39,615 nucleotides of DNA from an uncultured Rhodospirillaceae bacterium (GCA_903941095.1 CAJANN010000214.1:1-39615); one strand, 5' to 3'; counted from the first letter of the stretch, positions 18,761 to 28,465 are shown. The notes: generated by a model from the sequence alone, not told the origin. A program made the numbers and translations.

Positions 18761-19369
18761 ATGCGCCGACGGTTGATGGGGCGTCTGGGGATCGGTGCGG
18801 TTCTGGCGGCGGCGACCCTGTGGGGCGGGCCGGCCTGTGCCGAGGTCCAGAAGCTTCCCGTACCCGTCGTCATCGTCGTCGATGTCCAGGCCGCCTTGCA
18901 GCAATCCACTGCGGCCAAGGCGGTCCGGGCGCAGCGCGACCAGTTGGTCCAGGGCTATCAGGCCGACATGGAGATCACGCGCAAGTCCCTGAAGGATGCC
19001 GAAGCCGACCTGCTGAAGCAGAAGGTGGCCCTGTCCGCGGAAGCTTGGCAGGCCAAGGCCCGGGCCTTCGAGCAGCAGGTCTACGAATTCAACCAGCGTT
19101 TCCAGAAGTCCAACCAGGCGGTGGAAAAATCCTTCCGCACGGCGATGGGGGAACTGTCGCAGGCACTGGCGCAGGTCACCGAGGAGGTGGCCGGCGAAAT
19201 GGGGGCCAATCTGGTCCTGCATAAGATGCAGGTGTTCCTGCACGATCCCCGCATGGAAGTGACCCAGACGGTGATCGAACGGTTGAACCGCAAGTTTCCA
19301 TCCGTGTCGTTCCCCGCTCCGGCGGATGACAGCCTGCCGGTGACCAAGCCGCAGCCGAAGAAGAAGTAA
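18761..19369 (+). CDS. skp: Periplasmic OmpH/Skp-family chaperone
   Basis: A 202-residue periplasmic chaperone that holds unfolded outer-membrane proteins on their way to BamA. The signal peptide [20 protein letters not shown] ends near PACA-EVQK. The mature part has the OmpH plan: a beta start ([24 protein letters not shown]), a long charged coiled coil (about residues 60-130) forming the tentacles, then [19 protein letters not shown]. It is longer than the 161-residue E. coli Skp, with a Pro/Lys-rich tail. It starts 1 nt after bamA and ends 5 nt before lpxD, so it is translated with its functional partner. Confidence 0.93.
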   Translation: MRRRLMGRLGIGAVLAAATLWGGPACAEVQKLPVPVVIVVDVQAALQQSTAAKAVRAQRDQLVQGYQADMEITRKSLKDAEADLLKQKVALSAEAWQAKARAFEQQVYEFNQRFQKSNQAVEKSFRTAMGELSQALAQVTEEVAGEMGANLVLHKMQVFLHDPRMEVTQTVIERLNRKFPSVSFPAPADDSLPVTKPQPKKK

Positions 19370-19374
19370 CGCCG

Positions 19375-20394
19375 ATGGCCGATCCCCGTTTCTTTACCGT
19401 TGCCGGTCCGTTTTCGTTGCGTGATCTTGCCGGAATGGCCGGGGCGGATATGGCCGACCCCGCCGATGGCGACCGTCTGTTTCACGATGTTGCCGCCCTG
19501 GATGCGGCCACGCCCGAGCAGATCAGTTTCCTTGATAACCGGAAATATATATCTGCCTTCCAGGCCAGCCGGGCCGGTGCCGCCATCATTCATCCCGACC
19601 TCGCCGACCGGGCGCCTGCCGGGATGGCGCTGCTGCTGTCGAAGGATCCTTATCGGGCCTATGCCAAGGTGGCGCAGGCCTTCTATCCGGTCGCCGCTCC
19701 CGTTCCCGGCATCGCCGGTTCCGCCATCGTCGATTCCTCGGCGATTTTAGGGGACGGATGCCGGGTCGAGCATGGAGCGGTGATCGGAGCCCGGGTTGAA
19801 CTGGGGGCTCGCTGCCGGATCGGTCCCAATGTGGTCATCGGCGACGGGGTGGTGATGGGCGAGGATTGCATCGTCGGAGCCAATGCCACGGTACAGTTCG
19901 CCAGGATCGGCAGCCGGGTGACGGTTTATCCGGGTGCCCGTATCGGGCAGGATGGTTTCGGGTTCGCAATGGGGGCGCAGGGGCATTTGAAAGTGCCGCA
20001 GCTGGGGCGGGTGATCATCGGCAACGACGTCGAGGTCGGCGCGAACAGCACCATCGACCGTGGGGCCGGTCCCGATACGGTGATCGGCGATGGCTGCATG
20101 ATTGATAACCTGGTGCAGATCGGGCACAACGTGCAGCTTGGTCGCTGTTGCGTCATCGTCGCCCAGGTCGGCATTTCCGGTTCGACCCAATTCGGCGATT
20201 TCGTCGCCGCCGGGGGACAGGCCGGTTTCGCCGGTCATCTCAAGGTCGGGCCGGGGGCGCGGATCACGGCCCAGGCCGGCGTCACTCGCGATATCGGTGC
20301 CGGCGAGACCGTCGGGGGGACGCCCGCGGTCCCCAGGATCGAATGGCTGCGCCAGTCGGCGATGTTGAGCAAGATGGTTCGGAACAAGGGCTGA
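19375..20394 (+). CDS. lpxD: UDP-3-O-(3-hydroxyacyl)glucosamine N-acyltransferase
   Basis: A 339-residue left-handed beta-helix acyltransferase for the third lipid A step, transferring a hydroxyacyl chain from ACP to the 2-amino group. The N-terminal uridine-binding domain (about 1-110) includes [13 protein letters not shown]. Hexapeptide repeats follow ([17 protein letters not shown] and others), with the catalytic His at residue 251 in [10 protein letters not shown]. The C-terminal helix [13 protein letters not shown] closes the trimer. Length is normal. It is followed after 14 nt by fabZ in the standard lpxD-fabZ-lpxA order. Confidence 0.97.
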   Translation: MADPRFFTVAGPFSLRDLAGMAGADMADPADGDRLFHDVAALDAATPEQISFLDNRKYISAFQASRAGAAIIHPDLADRAPAGMALLLSKDPYRAYAKVAQAFYPVAAPVPGIAGSAIVDSSAILGDGCRVEHGAVIGARVELGARCRIGPNVVIGDGVVMGEDCIVGANATVQFARIGSRVTVYPGARIGQDGFGFAMGAQGHLKVPQLGRVIIGNDVEVGANSTIDRGAGPDTVIGDGCMIDNLVQIGHNVQLGRCCVIVAQVGISGSTQFGDFVAAGGQAGFAGHLKVGPGARITAQAGVTRDIGAGETVGGTPAVPRIEWLRQSAMLSKMVRNKG

Positions 20395-20408
20395 AGGGCA
20401 AGGACAGG

Positions 20409-20879
20409 ATGAACACGATGGTGAGCGGGGGCGAGACCGGCAAGGTCATCGACATCAACCGGATCATGGAAATGATCCCGCACCGTTACCCTTTCCTGAT
20501 GGTGGACAAGGTGGTCGACGTGGTGGCCGATGCCAGCGCCGTCGGCATCAAGAACGTCACCATCAACGAGCCGTTCTTTCAGGGACATTTCCCGCAGCGT
20601 CCGGTGATGCCGGGCGTGCTGATCATCGAGGCGATGGCCCAGACCGCCGCGGTCCTGGTGGTCGAGACCCTGGGGCCGTCGGCCGAGGGAAAGCTGGTTT
20701 ATTTCATGAGTGTCGACAGTGCCCGTTTCCGCAAGCCGGTTGGTCCCGGGGACCAGTTGGCCATTCATGTGTTCAAGGAACGCTCGCGCGGGAACGTGTG
20801 GAAGTTCCGGGCCGAGGCCAAGGTGGGCGACACCCTGATGGCCGAGGCGACCTATGCCGCCATGATTTTGGATAACTGA
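20409..20879 (+). CDS. fabZ: 3-hydroxyacyl-[ACP] dehydratase FabZ
   Basis: A 156-residue hot-dog-fold dehydratase that removes water from beta-hydroxyacyl-ACP in fatty-acid elongation, competing with LpxA/LpxD for hydroxyacyl-ACP. The active-site pair is H60 in [14 protein letters not shown] and E74 in [21 protein letters not shown] is the N-terminal signature. ATG 20409 is preceded by AAGGACAGG; ATG 20418 is a possible alternative. The TGA stop overlaps the lpxA ATG by one base (TGATG), coupling the two. Confidence 0.97.
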   Translation: MNTMVSGGETGKVIDINRIMEMIPHRYPFLMVDKVVDVVADASAVGIKNVTINEPFFQGHFPQRPVMPGVLIIEAMAQTAAVLVVETLGPSAEGKLVYFMSVDSARFRKPVGPGDQLAIHVFKERSRGNVWKFRAEAKVGDTLMAEATYAAMILDN

Positions 20880-21679
20880 TGCCCACGATCCATCCCACTG
20901 CCATCGTCGATGCCAAGGCCGAGATTGCCGACTCTGCCGTCATTGGTCCCTATTGCGTGGTCGGCCCGCATGTCACCCTGGGCGAGCGGGTGGAACTGCT
21001 GTCGCATGTGGTGGTCGAAGGACGAACCCGGGTGGGCGAGGGAACGCGCATCTTCCCGTTCGCTTCGATCGGTCATCAGCCGCAGGATCTCAAATATCAC
21101 GGCGAGCCGTCGACCCTGGAAGTCGGCAGCAACAACCAGATCCGCGAATATGTGACCATGCAGCCGGGCACGGAAGGCGGCGGCATGGTTACCCGGGTCG
21201 GCGACAATTGCCTGTTCATGGCCAGCGCCCATGTCGCGCATGACTGTATTCTGGGCGACAATGTCATCATGGCCAACAATGCCACTCTGGCCGGGCATGT
21301 CCTGGTCGGCGACTACGCCTTTCTGGGCGGGCTGTCGGCCGTGCATCAGTTCGTCCGCATCGGCAAGCACGCCATGATCGGCGGCATGTCCGGGGTCGAA
21401 GCCGACGTCATTCCGTTCGGCATGGTCATCGGCAACCGCGCCCATCTGAATGGCCTGAACATCGTCGGGTTGCGCCGTCGCGGTTTTTCCCGCGATGAGA
21501 TCCACACCCTGCGCAATGCCTATCGCCTGCTGTTCGCTCCCGAGGGCACGCTGCAGGAGCGCGTCGCCGACGTCGCCGAGCAATTCCAGAGCAATGCCGG
21601 CGTCATGGAGATCGTCGAGTTCATCCGTTCGGATTCGTCGCGGTCTTTGTGCACGCCCGGTTTCGAGGATGGCAAGTAA
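20879..21679 (+). CDS. lpxA: UDP-N-acetylglucosamine acyltransferase
   Basis: A 266-residue hexapeptide-repeat trimeric enzyme for the first lipid A step, moving a 3-hydroxyacyl chain from ACP to UDP-GlcNAc. The catalytic base is H121 in ASAHVAHDC. Other markers are IHPTAIVDAKAEIADSAVIG at the start, IGHQPQDLKYHGEP, IREYVTMQPGT and LNGLNIVGLRRRGFS, leading into the helical C-terminus. The ATG overlaps the fabZ stop. The 3' end overlaps the lpxI start by 11 nt. Confidence 0.97.
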   Translation: MPTIHPTAIVDAKAEIADSAVIGPYCVVGPHVTLGERVELLSHVVVEGRTRVGEGTRIFPFASIGHQPQDLKYHGEPSTLEVGSNNQIREYVTMQPGTEGGGMVTRVGDNCLFMASAHVAHDCILGDNVIMANNATLAGHVLVGDYAFLGGLSAVHQFVRIGKHAMIGGMSGVEADVIPFGMVIGNRAHLNGLNIVGLRRRGFSRDEIHTLRNAYRLLFAPEGTLQERVADVAEQFQSNAGVMEIVEFIRSDSSRSLCTPGFEDGK

Positions 21680-22484
21680 ACTCGGCATCGTGGCCGGCGG
21701 CGGCGAGTTCCCGGGACTCGTCATCGCCGCTTGCCGCGCCGATGGCCGTCCCTTTCACGTTCTGGGGCTGACCGGCCATGCCGATCCGCAGGTGATCGGC
21801 GACGCTCCGGCCGACTGGATCAGGCTGGGCGAAGCCGGGACCGGATTCAAGCTGCTGCGCGAGGCGTGCGTCACCGAACTGGTGATGATCGGTCCGGTGC
21901 GCCGTCCCACCCTGAAAGAACTGGCTCCAGACTGGAGAACCGCGAAATTCTTCGCCAAGGTCGGCCTGAAGGCTTTGGGCGACGACGGCCTGTTGCGCGC
22001 GGTCGCCCGCGAGATCGAGGAAGAAGGCTTTCGCGTCGTCGGCATCGATGACGTGCTGAATGATTGCCTGGCCCCAGCGGCCCTGTTCGGGCGGGTCGCT
22101 CCGGATGAACAGGCGGAATCCGATATCCGCCGGGGGTGGGAGGTTGCCAAAGGGATCGGCGCCTTGGATGTCGGGCAGGCGGTCGTGGTGCAGCAGGGCA
22201 TCGTCCTGGGGGTCGAAGCGGTGGAGGGAACCGATCGTCTGATCCGCCGCTGCGGCGACCTGCGCCGGGACGGACCGGGGGGGGTTCTGGTGAAGGTTCG
22301 CAAGCCCGGACAGGATCGCCGGCTGGATCTTCCGACCGTCGGCGTCACCACCGTGCGTGAGGCCGCCGCCGCCGGGTTGCGCGGCATCGTCGTTCAGGCC
22401 GGCGGCACGTTGGTTCTGGGCCGGGATGCCGTCGCCGAGGAAGCCGACCGTCTGGGGCTGTTCGTCCTGGGCCGGGAGGAGTAG
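21669..22484 (+). CDS. lpxI: UDP-2,3-diacylglucosamine pyrophosphatase LpxI (DUF1009)
   Basis: A 271-residue enzyme that hydrolyses UDP-2,3-diacylglucosamine to lipid X. It is the alphaproteobacterial replacement for the calcineurin-type LpxH of E. coli. N-terminal KLGIVAGGGEFPGLV is the family signature. The C-terminal domain has LDLPTVGVTTVREAAAAGLRG, carrying the Asp that corresponds, as I recall, to the catalytic D225 of Caulobacter LpxI. ATG 21669 lies inside the end of lpxA (11-nt overlap), and a start further upstream would only read lpxA in another frame. lpxB starts 4 nt after its stop. Confidence 0.94.
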   Translation: MASKLGIVAGGGEFPGLVIAACRADGRPFHVLGLTGHADPQVIGDAPADWIRLGEAGTGFKLLREACVTELVMIGPVRRPTLKELAPDWRTAKFFAKVGLKALGDDGLLRAVAREIEEEGFRVVGIDDVLNDCLAPAALFGRVAPDEQAESDIRRGWEVAKGIGALDVGQAVVVQQGIVLGVEAVEGTDRLIRRCGDLRRDGPGGVLVKVRKPGQDRRLDLPTVGVTTVREAAAAGLRGIVVQAGGTLVLGRDAVAEEADRLGLFVLGREE

Positions 22485-22488
22485 GGCG

Positions 22489-23667
22489 ATGTCCCGCCCG
22501 CTGCTGATCTATCTTATCGCCGGCGAGCCCTCGGGCGATATGCTGGGGGGGCGGCTGATGGCCGGATTGTCCGCCCGGACCGATGGAAGCGTTCGCTTTG
22601 CCGGGATCGGCGGCGCCCATATGCGGGCCGCGGGGCTGGACAGCCTGTTTCCGATGGCGGAATTGACGGTGATGGGCATCACCGAGGTTTTGCCGCGCAT
22701 CCCCCGCATCCTGCGTCGCGTCAACCAGACAATTGACAGCATCGGCGCCTGCCGCCCCGACGCCATCGTGACCATCGATTCCTGGGGCTTCACCGGCCGG
22801 GTCCAAAAGGCCTGCCAGACCCGCTATCCCGATATTCCACGTATTCATTACGTTGCCCCAATGGTCTGGGCGTGGAAACCGAAACGGGCGAAGAAGTTGG
22901 CCCGGGTCCTGGACCTTCTGATGACCCTGCTGCCGTTCGAGCCGCCTTATTTCCAGCGTGAGGGGTTGAACACGGTGGCCGTCGGCCATCCGGTGGTGGA
23001 AAGCGGGGCCGAGCGGGGGGATGGGGCCGCCTTCCGGGCGCGTCACGGCATTGCTGCCGAGGCTCCGGTCCTGGTGCTGCTGCCGGGCAGCCGACGCTCG
23101 GAAACCAATGCTTTGCTGCCGATTTTCCGGCAGGTTCTGGAGCGGCTGAAGGCGTGTCATCCGGGGTTGACGCTGGTGGTGCCGACCGTTGAAACGGTGG
23201 CCGCCGCCGTGAAGGATGCCGCCGGCAGCTGGCCCTATCGCACCATCGTGGTCGAGGATCTGGCCGAGAAATACGATTGTCTGGCGGCGGGAACCTGCGC
23301 CCTGGCGGCATCGGGCACGGTGGCCCTGGAACTGGCCCTGGCCGGTTTGCCGTCGGTGATCGCCTATCGTCTGTCGGCGGTGACCGCCTTCATCGCCCGG
23401 CGCCTGTTCGGGTTCCGGATCAAGTGGGCGACTTTGGTCAACATGGTGCTGGACCGGGCTGTCATGCCGGAGTTCCTGCAAGAGGATTGCCGTCCGGATT
23501 CCATCGCCGCGGCGGTCCGGGCCATGCTGGAGAATGAGGCCGACCGGGCCGAACGCCGGGTCCTGATGGCTCGGGCCATGCGGGAGATGGGATTCGGCCA
23601 GGACAGTCCCAGCGACCGTGCCGCCGAAGCCGTGCTTCGTTTTATTGCCGAAAGGAAAATTGCATGA
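22489..23667 (+). CDS. lpxB: Lipid-A-disaccharide synthase
   Basis: A 392-residue GT19 glycosyltransferase at the inner membrane face that joins lipid X and UDP-diacylglucosamine into the beta-1,6 disaccharide. Signature blocks are IAGEPSGDMLGGRLM, YVAPMVWAWKPKRAKKL, LLPGSRRSETNALLPIF and AASGTVALELALAGLPSVIAY. GGGAGGAG lies just upstream of ATG 22489. Its last codons overlap gloA by 4 nt (ATGA), so the glyoxalase gene is translationally attached to the lipid A operon. Confidence 0.97.
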   Translation: MSRPLLIYLIAGEPSGDMLGGRLMAGLSARTDGSVRFAGIGGAHMRAAGLDSLFPMAELTVMGITEVLPRIPRILRRVNQTIDSIGACRPDAIVTIDSWGFTGRVQKACQTRYPDIPRIHYVAPMVWAWKPKRAKKLARVLDLLMTLLPFEPPYFQREGLNTVAVGHPVVESGAERGDGAAFRARHGIAAEAPVLVLLPGSRRSETNALLPIFRQVLERLKACHPGLTLVVPTVETVAAAVKDAAGSWPYRTIVVEDLAEKYDCLAAGTCALAASGTVALELALAGLPSVIAYRLSAVTAFIARRLFGFRIKWATLVNMVLDRAVMPEFLQEDCRPDSIAAAVRAMLENEADRAERRVLMARAMREMGFGQDSPSDRAAEAVLRFIAERKIA

Positions 23668-24053
23668 ATTTCCGCATGCTGCACACCATGATCCGCGTCG
23701 GCGACCTGGACCGCTCCATTCGTTTTTATACCGAATTGATGGGCATGACCCTGCTGCGTCGCCAGGATTACCCGGAAGGACGCTTCACCCTGGCTTTCGT
23801 CGGCTACGGGCCGGAAACCGGCAACACCGTGTTGGAACTGACCCACAACTGGGATACGCCGGCTTATGAGTTGGGCAACGGCTTCGGCCACATCGCCCTG
23901 GGCGTGTCCGACATCCACGCTGTCTGCGACGGCCTGACCGCCGCCGGAGCCAAGATCACCCGACCGCCCGGCCCGATGAAGCACGGCCGGACGGTCATCG
24001 CCTTTCTGGAGGACCCGGACGGGTACAAGATCGAGTTGATCGAACTGTCCTGA
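23664..24053 (+). CDS. gloA: Lactoylglutathione lyase (glyoxalase I)
   Basis: A 129-residue glyoxalase I that isomerises the methylglyoxal-glutathione hemithioacetal to S-lactoylglutathione. The four metal ligands are present as H7 (MLHTMIRV), E58 (VLELTHNW), H76 (GHIALGV) and E124 (YKIELIEL). They are offset by two from H5/E56/H74/E122 of E. coli GloA, the Ni2+-type enzyme. The short length without eukaryotic insertions also fits the Ni2+ class. Its ATG overlaps the lpxB stop, making it the last gene of the envelope operon; I see no biochemical link beyond cotranscription. Confidence 0.95.
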   Translation: MNFRMLHTMIRVGDLDRSIRFYTELMGMTLLRRQDYPEGRFTLAFVGYGPETGNTVLELTHNWDTPAYELGNGFGHIALGVSDIHAVCDGLTAAGAKITRPPGPMKHGRTVIAFLEDPDGYKIELIELS

Positions 24054-24059
24054 GCGGGC

Positions 24060-24081
24060 GAGGGGGAGATTTCCCTCCCTC
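24060..24081. terminator. Weak hairpin between convergent gloA and pentapeptide genes
   Basis: GAGGG (24060-24064) can pair with CCCTC (24077-24081), and GGA with TCC inside it, leaving a 2-nt bulge. The plus-strand tail is TATTTG. It is the only structure in the 27-nt gap between the convergent genes, and its strength is modest. Confidence 0.35.
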
Positions 24082-24569
24082 TATTTGCATTCTCCGATGG
24101 ACCCCTGGGCGCAGACCCGGCCGTCAACCCAGGTTGCGCCGGACAGCTTGGCATTCATCCACAGCACCTGCTTGATGCTGGCCCCCTTCAGGTTGGCTCC
24201 TTCCAGGTTGGCGCTGGACAGGTTGGTATGGTCCAGGATCGCCCCTTCCAGATTGGCGCCCTGCAGCTTGGTGGCGTGCATGTGGGCGCGGGTGAAGTTG
24301 GCCTTGCGGAAGTTTCCTCCGCGCATATAGGTCAACTGCATCAGCGCCTGCTCGAAATTGGCGCCTTCGAAATCGCCCTCGTCCAGCGTTGCCGACAGGA
24401 AGGCGCTGTCGCGGAGATCCAGTCCGCGGGCCTTGGCCTTGCGCAGGTCGCCCCAATTGCAGTTGGCCTCCGCTTCCAGCTTGCAACTGGGGTTGACGGC
24501 CCGCTCATAGGCCTGCGCCGGGGAAATCGTTCCCACCACCACCAATCCTGCCAATGCCATGCGCCACAT
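24081..24569 (-). CDS. Exported pentapeptide-repeat protein
   Basis: A 162-residue secreted protein. Residues 1-20 (MWRMALAGLVVVGTISPAQA) are a signal peptide. From about residue 48 to 148 the chain is an almost unbroken run of some 20 pentapeptides of the A(N/D)LxG type (LQGAN, LEGAI, LSSAN, LEGAN, LKGAS and others), predicting a right-handed quadrilateral beta-helix of about five turns. Cysteines occur only at the ends: C29 and C37 before the helix, C153 and C161 after it, each pair spaced by seven residues. Start at 24569 follows GGGAGACGTTC; an in-frame ATG at 24599 would add residues before the signal peptide. Function is unknown; similar periplasmic proteins exist in related genomes. 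Confidence 0.82.
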   Translation of the reverse strand: MWRMALAGLVVVGTISPAQAYERAVNPSCKLEAEANCNWGDLRKAKARGLDLRDSAFLSATLDEGDFEGANFEQALMQLTYMRGGNFRKANFTRAHMHATKLQGANLEGAILDHTNLSSANLEGANLKGASIKQVLWMNAKLSGATWVDGRVCAQGSIGECK

Positions 24570-24650
24570 GAACGTCTCCCACCTGCTGTTGATGCGCATA
24601 TGATAATATACGCATCCAATATGTAGAATTCGTTCAGTCTAGGCGTAGTC

Positions 24651-24699
24651 TGTCAAAGATGACTTGATCATGGCTAATAACGGATCTGTTCTGTTATTA
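24651..24699. promoter_or_regulatory. AT-rich intergenic region with dyad between pentapeptide gene and hemB
   Basis: TAATAAC (24675-24681) and GTTATTA (24693-24699) form a perfect 7-bp dyad with an 11-nt centre. On the minus strand, TTGACA (24656 down to 24651) is a perfect -35 box for the pentapeptide gene, but at 17 nt spacing the -10 is only ACGAAT. The region is conspicuously AT-rich for this genome. It may combine the hemB 3' end and the pentapeptide promoter. Confidence 0.35.
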
Positions 24700-24701
24700 T
24701 C

Positions 24702-25711
<1,010 letters not shown>

Positions 25712-25742
25712 TTACACTCCTCCCTGCCGTCCCTCCCGCTGG

Positions 25743-27035
25743 TCAGGCCTTGTCCAGCGCCTGTGAGAGGTCGGCGATGATGTCGTCGATATGTTCAAGA
25801 CCGACGGACAATCGCACATAGCCCGGCGTCACGCCAGTGGCCAGCTTGTCGTCATCCGACAGCTGCGAATGGGTGGTGCTGGCCGGATGAATGGCCAGCG
25901 AACGCGCATCGCCGATGTTGGCGACATGGTAGAACATCTCCAGTCCGTCGATGAACCGCTTGCCGGCCTCGGCGCCGCCCTTCAGCTCGAAACCGACCAG
26001 GGCGCCGTAGCCGTGCTTCAGGATGGCGTCGGCGCGGCGGCGGCTTTCCCCCTGCATGGCGCCGGGATAGATGATCTTCTCGACCTTGGGGTGCTTCGAC
26101 AGGTAATGCGCCACTGCTGCGGCATTGTCGCAATGGACCCGCATGCGCAGCGGCAGCGTTTCCATTCCCTGCAGGAACTGGAACGCGTTGAAGGGGCTCA
26201 TGGCCGCACCGATGTCGCGCTGCAAGATGACGCGGGCGCGGATGATATAGGCGACCGGGCCGATCGGCTTGACCGCCTCGGTCCAGACGGCGCCGTGATA
26301 GCTGGGATCGGGCTGGGTCAGCAGCGGGAAGCGGGCGGCGTGCTTTTCCCAGTCGAAGCGGCCGGAATCCACGATCATGCCGCCGATCGACGTGCCGTGG
26401 CCGCCGATGAACTTGGTGGTCGAATAGACGACGATGTGGGCGCCGTGATCCAGCGGCCGGCACAGGACCGGGCAGGCGGTGTTGTCCATGATCAGCGGTA
26501 CGCCGGTCTGCTCGGCCAGGGCGGCGACTTCCTTGATGGGAAAAGCCTGCAGCTTGGGGTTGGGCAGGGTTTCGGCATACCAGCAGCGGGTCCTGGCGTC
26601 GGTGGCGCGGACAAAGGCTTCCGGGTCGGCCGGATCGACGAAGCGGCATTCCACTCCGAACTGCTTCAGGGTATTGGCGAACAGGTTCCAGGTGCCGCCG
26701 TACAGATCGGTCGAGCTGACGAAATTGTCGCCGGCCTGACACAGATTCATGATGGCAAAGGTGCTGGCCGCCTGTCCCGACGAGGTGGCCAGAGCGGCAG
26801 CCCCGCCTTCCAGCGCGGTGATGCGCTGTTCCAGCACGTCCTGGGTCGGGTTCATGATGCGGGTGTAGATGTTGCCCAGTTCGGACAGGGCGAACAGGTT
26901 GGCGGCATGGTCGGTGTCGCGGAACAGATAGGACGTGGTCTGATGAATCGGGACCGCCACCGACCCGGTACCGGGATCGGCGCGGAAGCCGGCATGCAGC
27001 ACGATGGTTTCCGGGTTCTTGCTTTTCACCGACAT
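25743..27035 (-). CDS. metY: O-acetylhomoserine (thiol)-lyase
   Basis: A 430-residue PLP enzyme of the Cys/Met-metabolism family that most likely makes homocysteine directly from O-acetylhomoserine and sulfide. The PLP lysine is K208 in VVYSTTKFIGGHG, the cofactor-binding Asp is D184 in LIMDNTACP, and PIHQTTSYLF plus NIYTRIMNPTQDVLEQRI are standard. The extended 430-residue length and the GTSIGGMIVDSG segment fit MetY rather than the roughly 390-residue MetB/MetC/MetZ groups. ATG 27035 follows GAGGGAGGCAGGTC. Upstream on the same strand a TTGACA lies at 27112-27107, with TCAACT 17 nt on, as a weak promoter candidate. I looked for a SAM-II riboswitch and did not see one. Confidence 0.9.
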   Translation of the reverse strand: MSVKSKNPETIVLHAGFRADPGTGSVAVPIHQTTSYLFRDTDHAANLFALSELGNIYTRIMNPTQDVLEQRITALEGGAAALATSSGQAASTFAIMNLCQAGDNFVSSTDLYGGTWNLFANTLKQFGVECRFVDPADPEAFVRATDARTRCWYAETLPNPKLQAFPIKEVAALAEQTGVPLIMDNTACPVLCRPLDHGAHIVVYSTTKFIGGHGTSIGGMIVDSGRFDWEKHAARFPLLTQPDPSYHGAVWTEAVKPIGPVAYIIRARVILQRDIGAAMSPFNAFQFLQGMETLPLRMRVHCDNAAAVAHYLSKHPKVEKIIYPGAMQGESRRRADAILKHGYGALVGFELKGGAEAGKRFIDGLEMFYHVANIGDARSLAIHPASTTHSQLSDDDKLATGVTPGYVRLSVGLEHIDDIIADLSQALDKA

Positions 27036-27212
27036 GACCTGCCTCCCTCGACGATTGCCCGGCCGCACCCGCGGCGGGAGGCGAGTTGAACACCAGGGCA
27101 CCCCCCTGTCAAGCCGGGCAAAAAATATTACCCATGTCTGATATGTGGAATTTGACGGGCTTGTGCCGTTGGAATCGGCTTGCCACAATGACCGTCTGGG
27201 AAGTGGGGTGTC

Positions 27213-28274
27213 ATGACCTTGAACTGCGAAACCCTGTTCGATCTGTCCGCCGGGCTGGGACGGATCACCCTCAATCGCCCGCGGGTTTTGAACGCCCTGG
27301 CCCCGGACCAGTTCGGCCGGATCGATTCCTGCCTGCGGGACTGGGATCGCGACGACGCGGTCGGTGTCGTCGTCATCGACGGGGCGGGAGAGCGCGCTTT
27401 CTGCGCCGGCGGCGACATCCGGGCGGTGTGGGACGGTCGCCTGCGCGGCGACGACGCCGGAAACCGCGAGCTGTTCCGTGCCGAATACCGCCTGGACCGG
27501 CGGATCCATCATTACCGCAAGCCCTATGTCGCCCTGCTGGACGGCATCGTCATGGGGGGCGGGGCGGGGGTGTCGGTGAATGGCCGCTACCGGGTCGCCA
27601 CCGAACGCACCCTGTTCGCCATGCCCGAAGCGGCCATCGGTTTTTTCCCCGATGTCGGCGCGACGCATTTTCTGTCCCGCTGTCCGGGACGGCTGGGATT
27701 GTTCCTGGGATTGACCGGGACCCGGCTGGGGCCGGCCGAGACCGTGTCCGCCGGACTGGCGACCCATTACGTGCCGGCGGAGCATCTGGACGAACTGATC
27801 GCGGTGCTGCGGCAGGCGGCTGTGTCGGGCGATCCCGGCGCTGCGGTGGCCGAAGCCCTGGACAGTTTTCACCGCCATCCCGGGCCATCGTGGCTGGATG
27901 CCGCCGCAGACACTATCGACGGCTTCGGTCAGGCCCCCGACCCCGGGGAGTATCTGGCCCGGCTGCAGGCTTGCGACGCCGAATGGGCATCCGCCGCGGC
28001 CGCATCGATGCTGGCGGCGTCCCCGACCAGCCTGGCCATTGCCTTCCGGCAACTGACCCGGGGGCGTGATCTTGGCTTTGACGATGCCATCCGGCAGGAA
28101 TTCCGCCTGGCCTGTTCTTTGCTGCGGGGCTCCGAGTTCCACGAGGGGATCCGTGCCCTGGTGGTTGACAAGGACAGGTCTCCGCGCTGGCAGCCGGCCG
28201 TGCTGACCCAGATTCCGCAGGATCTGCTGGATCGCCTGTTTGCCGGTGTCGGCGATGAACTGACCTTTCCATGA
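27213..28274 (+). CDS. Enoyl-CoA hydratase/isomerase family protein, 3-hydroxyisobutyryl-CoA hydrolase type
   Basis: A 353-residue crotonase-fold protein of the HIBCH subgroup, which hydrolyses 3-hydroxyisobutyryl-CoA in valine breakdown. The oxyanion-hole segments are RAFCAGGDIRA and GIVMGGGAGVSV. MPEAAIGFFPDVGATHFLSR carries E139 and D147, matching the E/D pair (8 apart) of human HIBCH. The extra C-terminal region (about 270-353) also distinguishes HIBCH from ordinary 260-residue hydratases. No other valine-degradation gene is nearby. ATG 27213 is preceded by GGGAAGTGGGG. The stop overlaps the next small gene by 4 nt. Confidence 0.88.
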   Translation: MTLNCETLFDLSAGLGRITLNRPRVLNALAPDQFGRIDSCLRDWDRDDAVGVVVIDGAGERAFCAGGDIRAVWDGRLRGDDAGNRELFRAEYRLDRRIHHYRKPYVALLDGIVMGGGAGVSVNGRYRVATERTLFAMPEAAIGFFPDVGATHFLSRCPGRLGLFLGLTGTRLGPAETVSAGLATHYVPAEHLDELIAVLRQAAVSGDPGAAVAEALDSFHRHPGPSWLDAAADTIDGFGQAPDPGEYLARLQACDAEWASAAAASMLAASPTSLAIAFRQLTRGRDLGFDDAIRQEFRLACSLLRGSEFHEGIRALVVDKDRSPRWQPAVLTQIPQDLLDRLFAGVGDELTFP

Positions 28275-28462
28275 GTTCCGGCCGCGAAGTTCTGTTCGAG
28301 TTTCAGCGGGTCGGCAACGCCGTCAAGGTGTGTGCCCTTGATGTCCAGACCCAGGTCGAAATATCGATCGTCGGCGATTCCCGGGCGCCCCAGGCGCATC
28401 TGAAGGCCGTGGCCCTGCGCAAGCTGCTTTACGTCCTGGCGCGCCAGCCCCTCCGGAAATGA
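28271..28462 (+). CDS. Conserved small protein, 63 residues (DUF6898-like)
   Basis: A 63-residue protein whose ATGA start overlaps the stop of the HIBCH-type gene, so it is translationally coupled. It opens with REVLFEFQRVGNAVKVCALD, then VEISIVGDSRAP, which reads as a small beta-meander, and ends in a basic helix (LKAVALRKLLYVLARQP). I recall short proteins of this pattern in alphaproteobacteria annotated as DUF6898, with no known function; that assignment is from memory. Codon usage matches its neighbours, and a hairpin follows directly after the stop. Confidence 0.75.
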   Translation: MSSGREVLFEFQRVGNAVKVCALDVQTQVEISIVGDSRAPQAHLKAVALRKLLYVLARQPLRK

Positions 28463-28465
28463 CGA

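Noticed and set aside
27036-27212. A SAM-II or other methionine riboswitch upstream of metY
   Set aside because: metY is a common SAM-II target in alphaproteobacteria, so I looked, but the short GC-rich leader shows no pseudoknot layout or conserved loop resembling it.
25743-28142. Extension of the metY frame to 799 residues across the HIBCH-type gene
   Set aside because: The extra 369 residues are antisense shadow of the plus-strand gene. The MetY family start with a good ribosome-binding site is at 27035.
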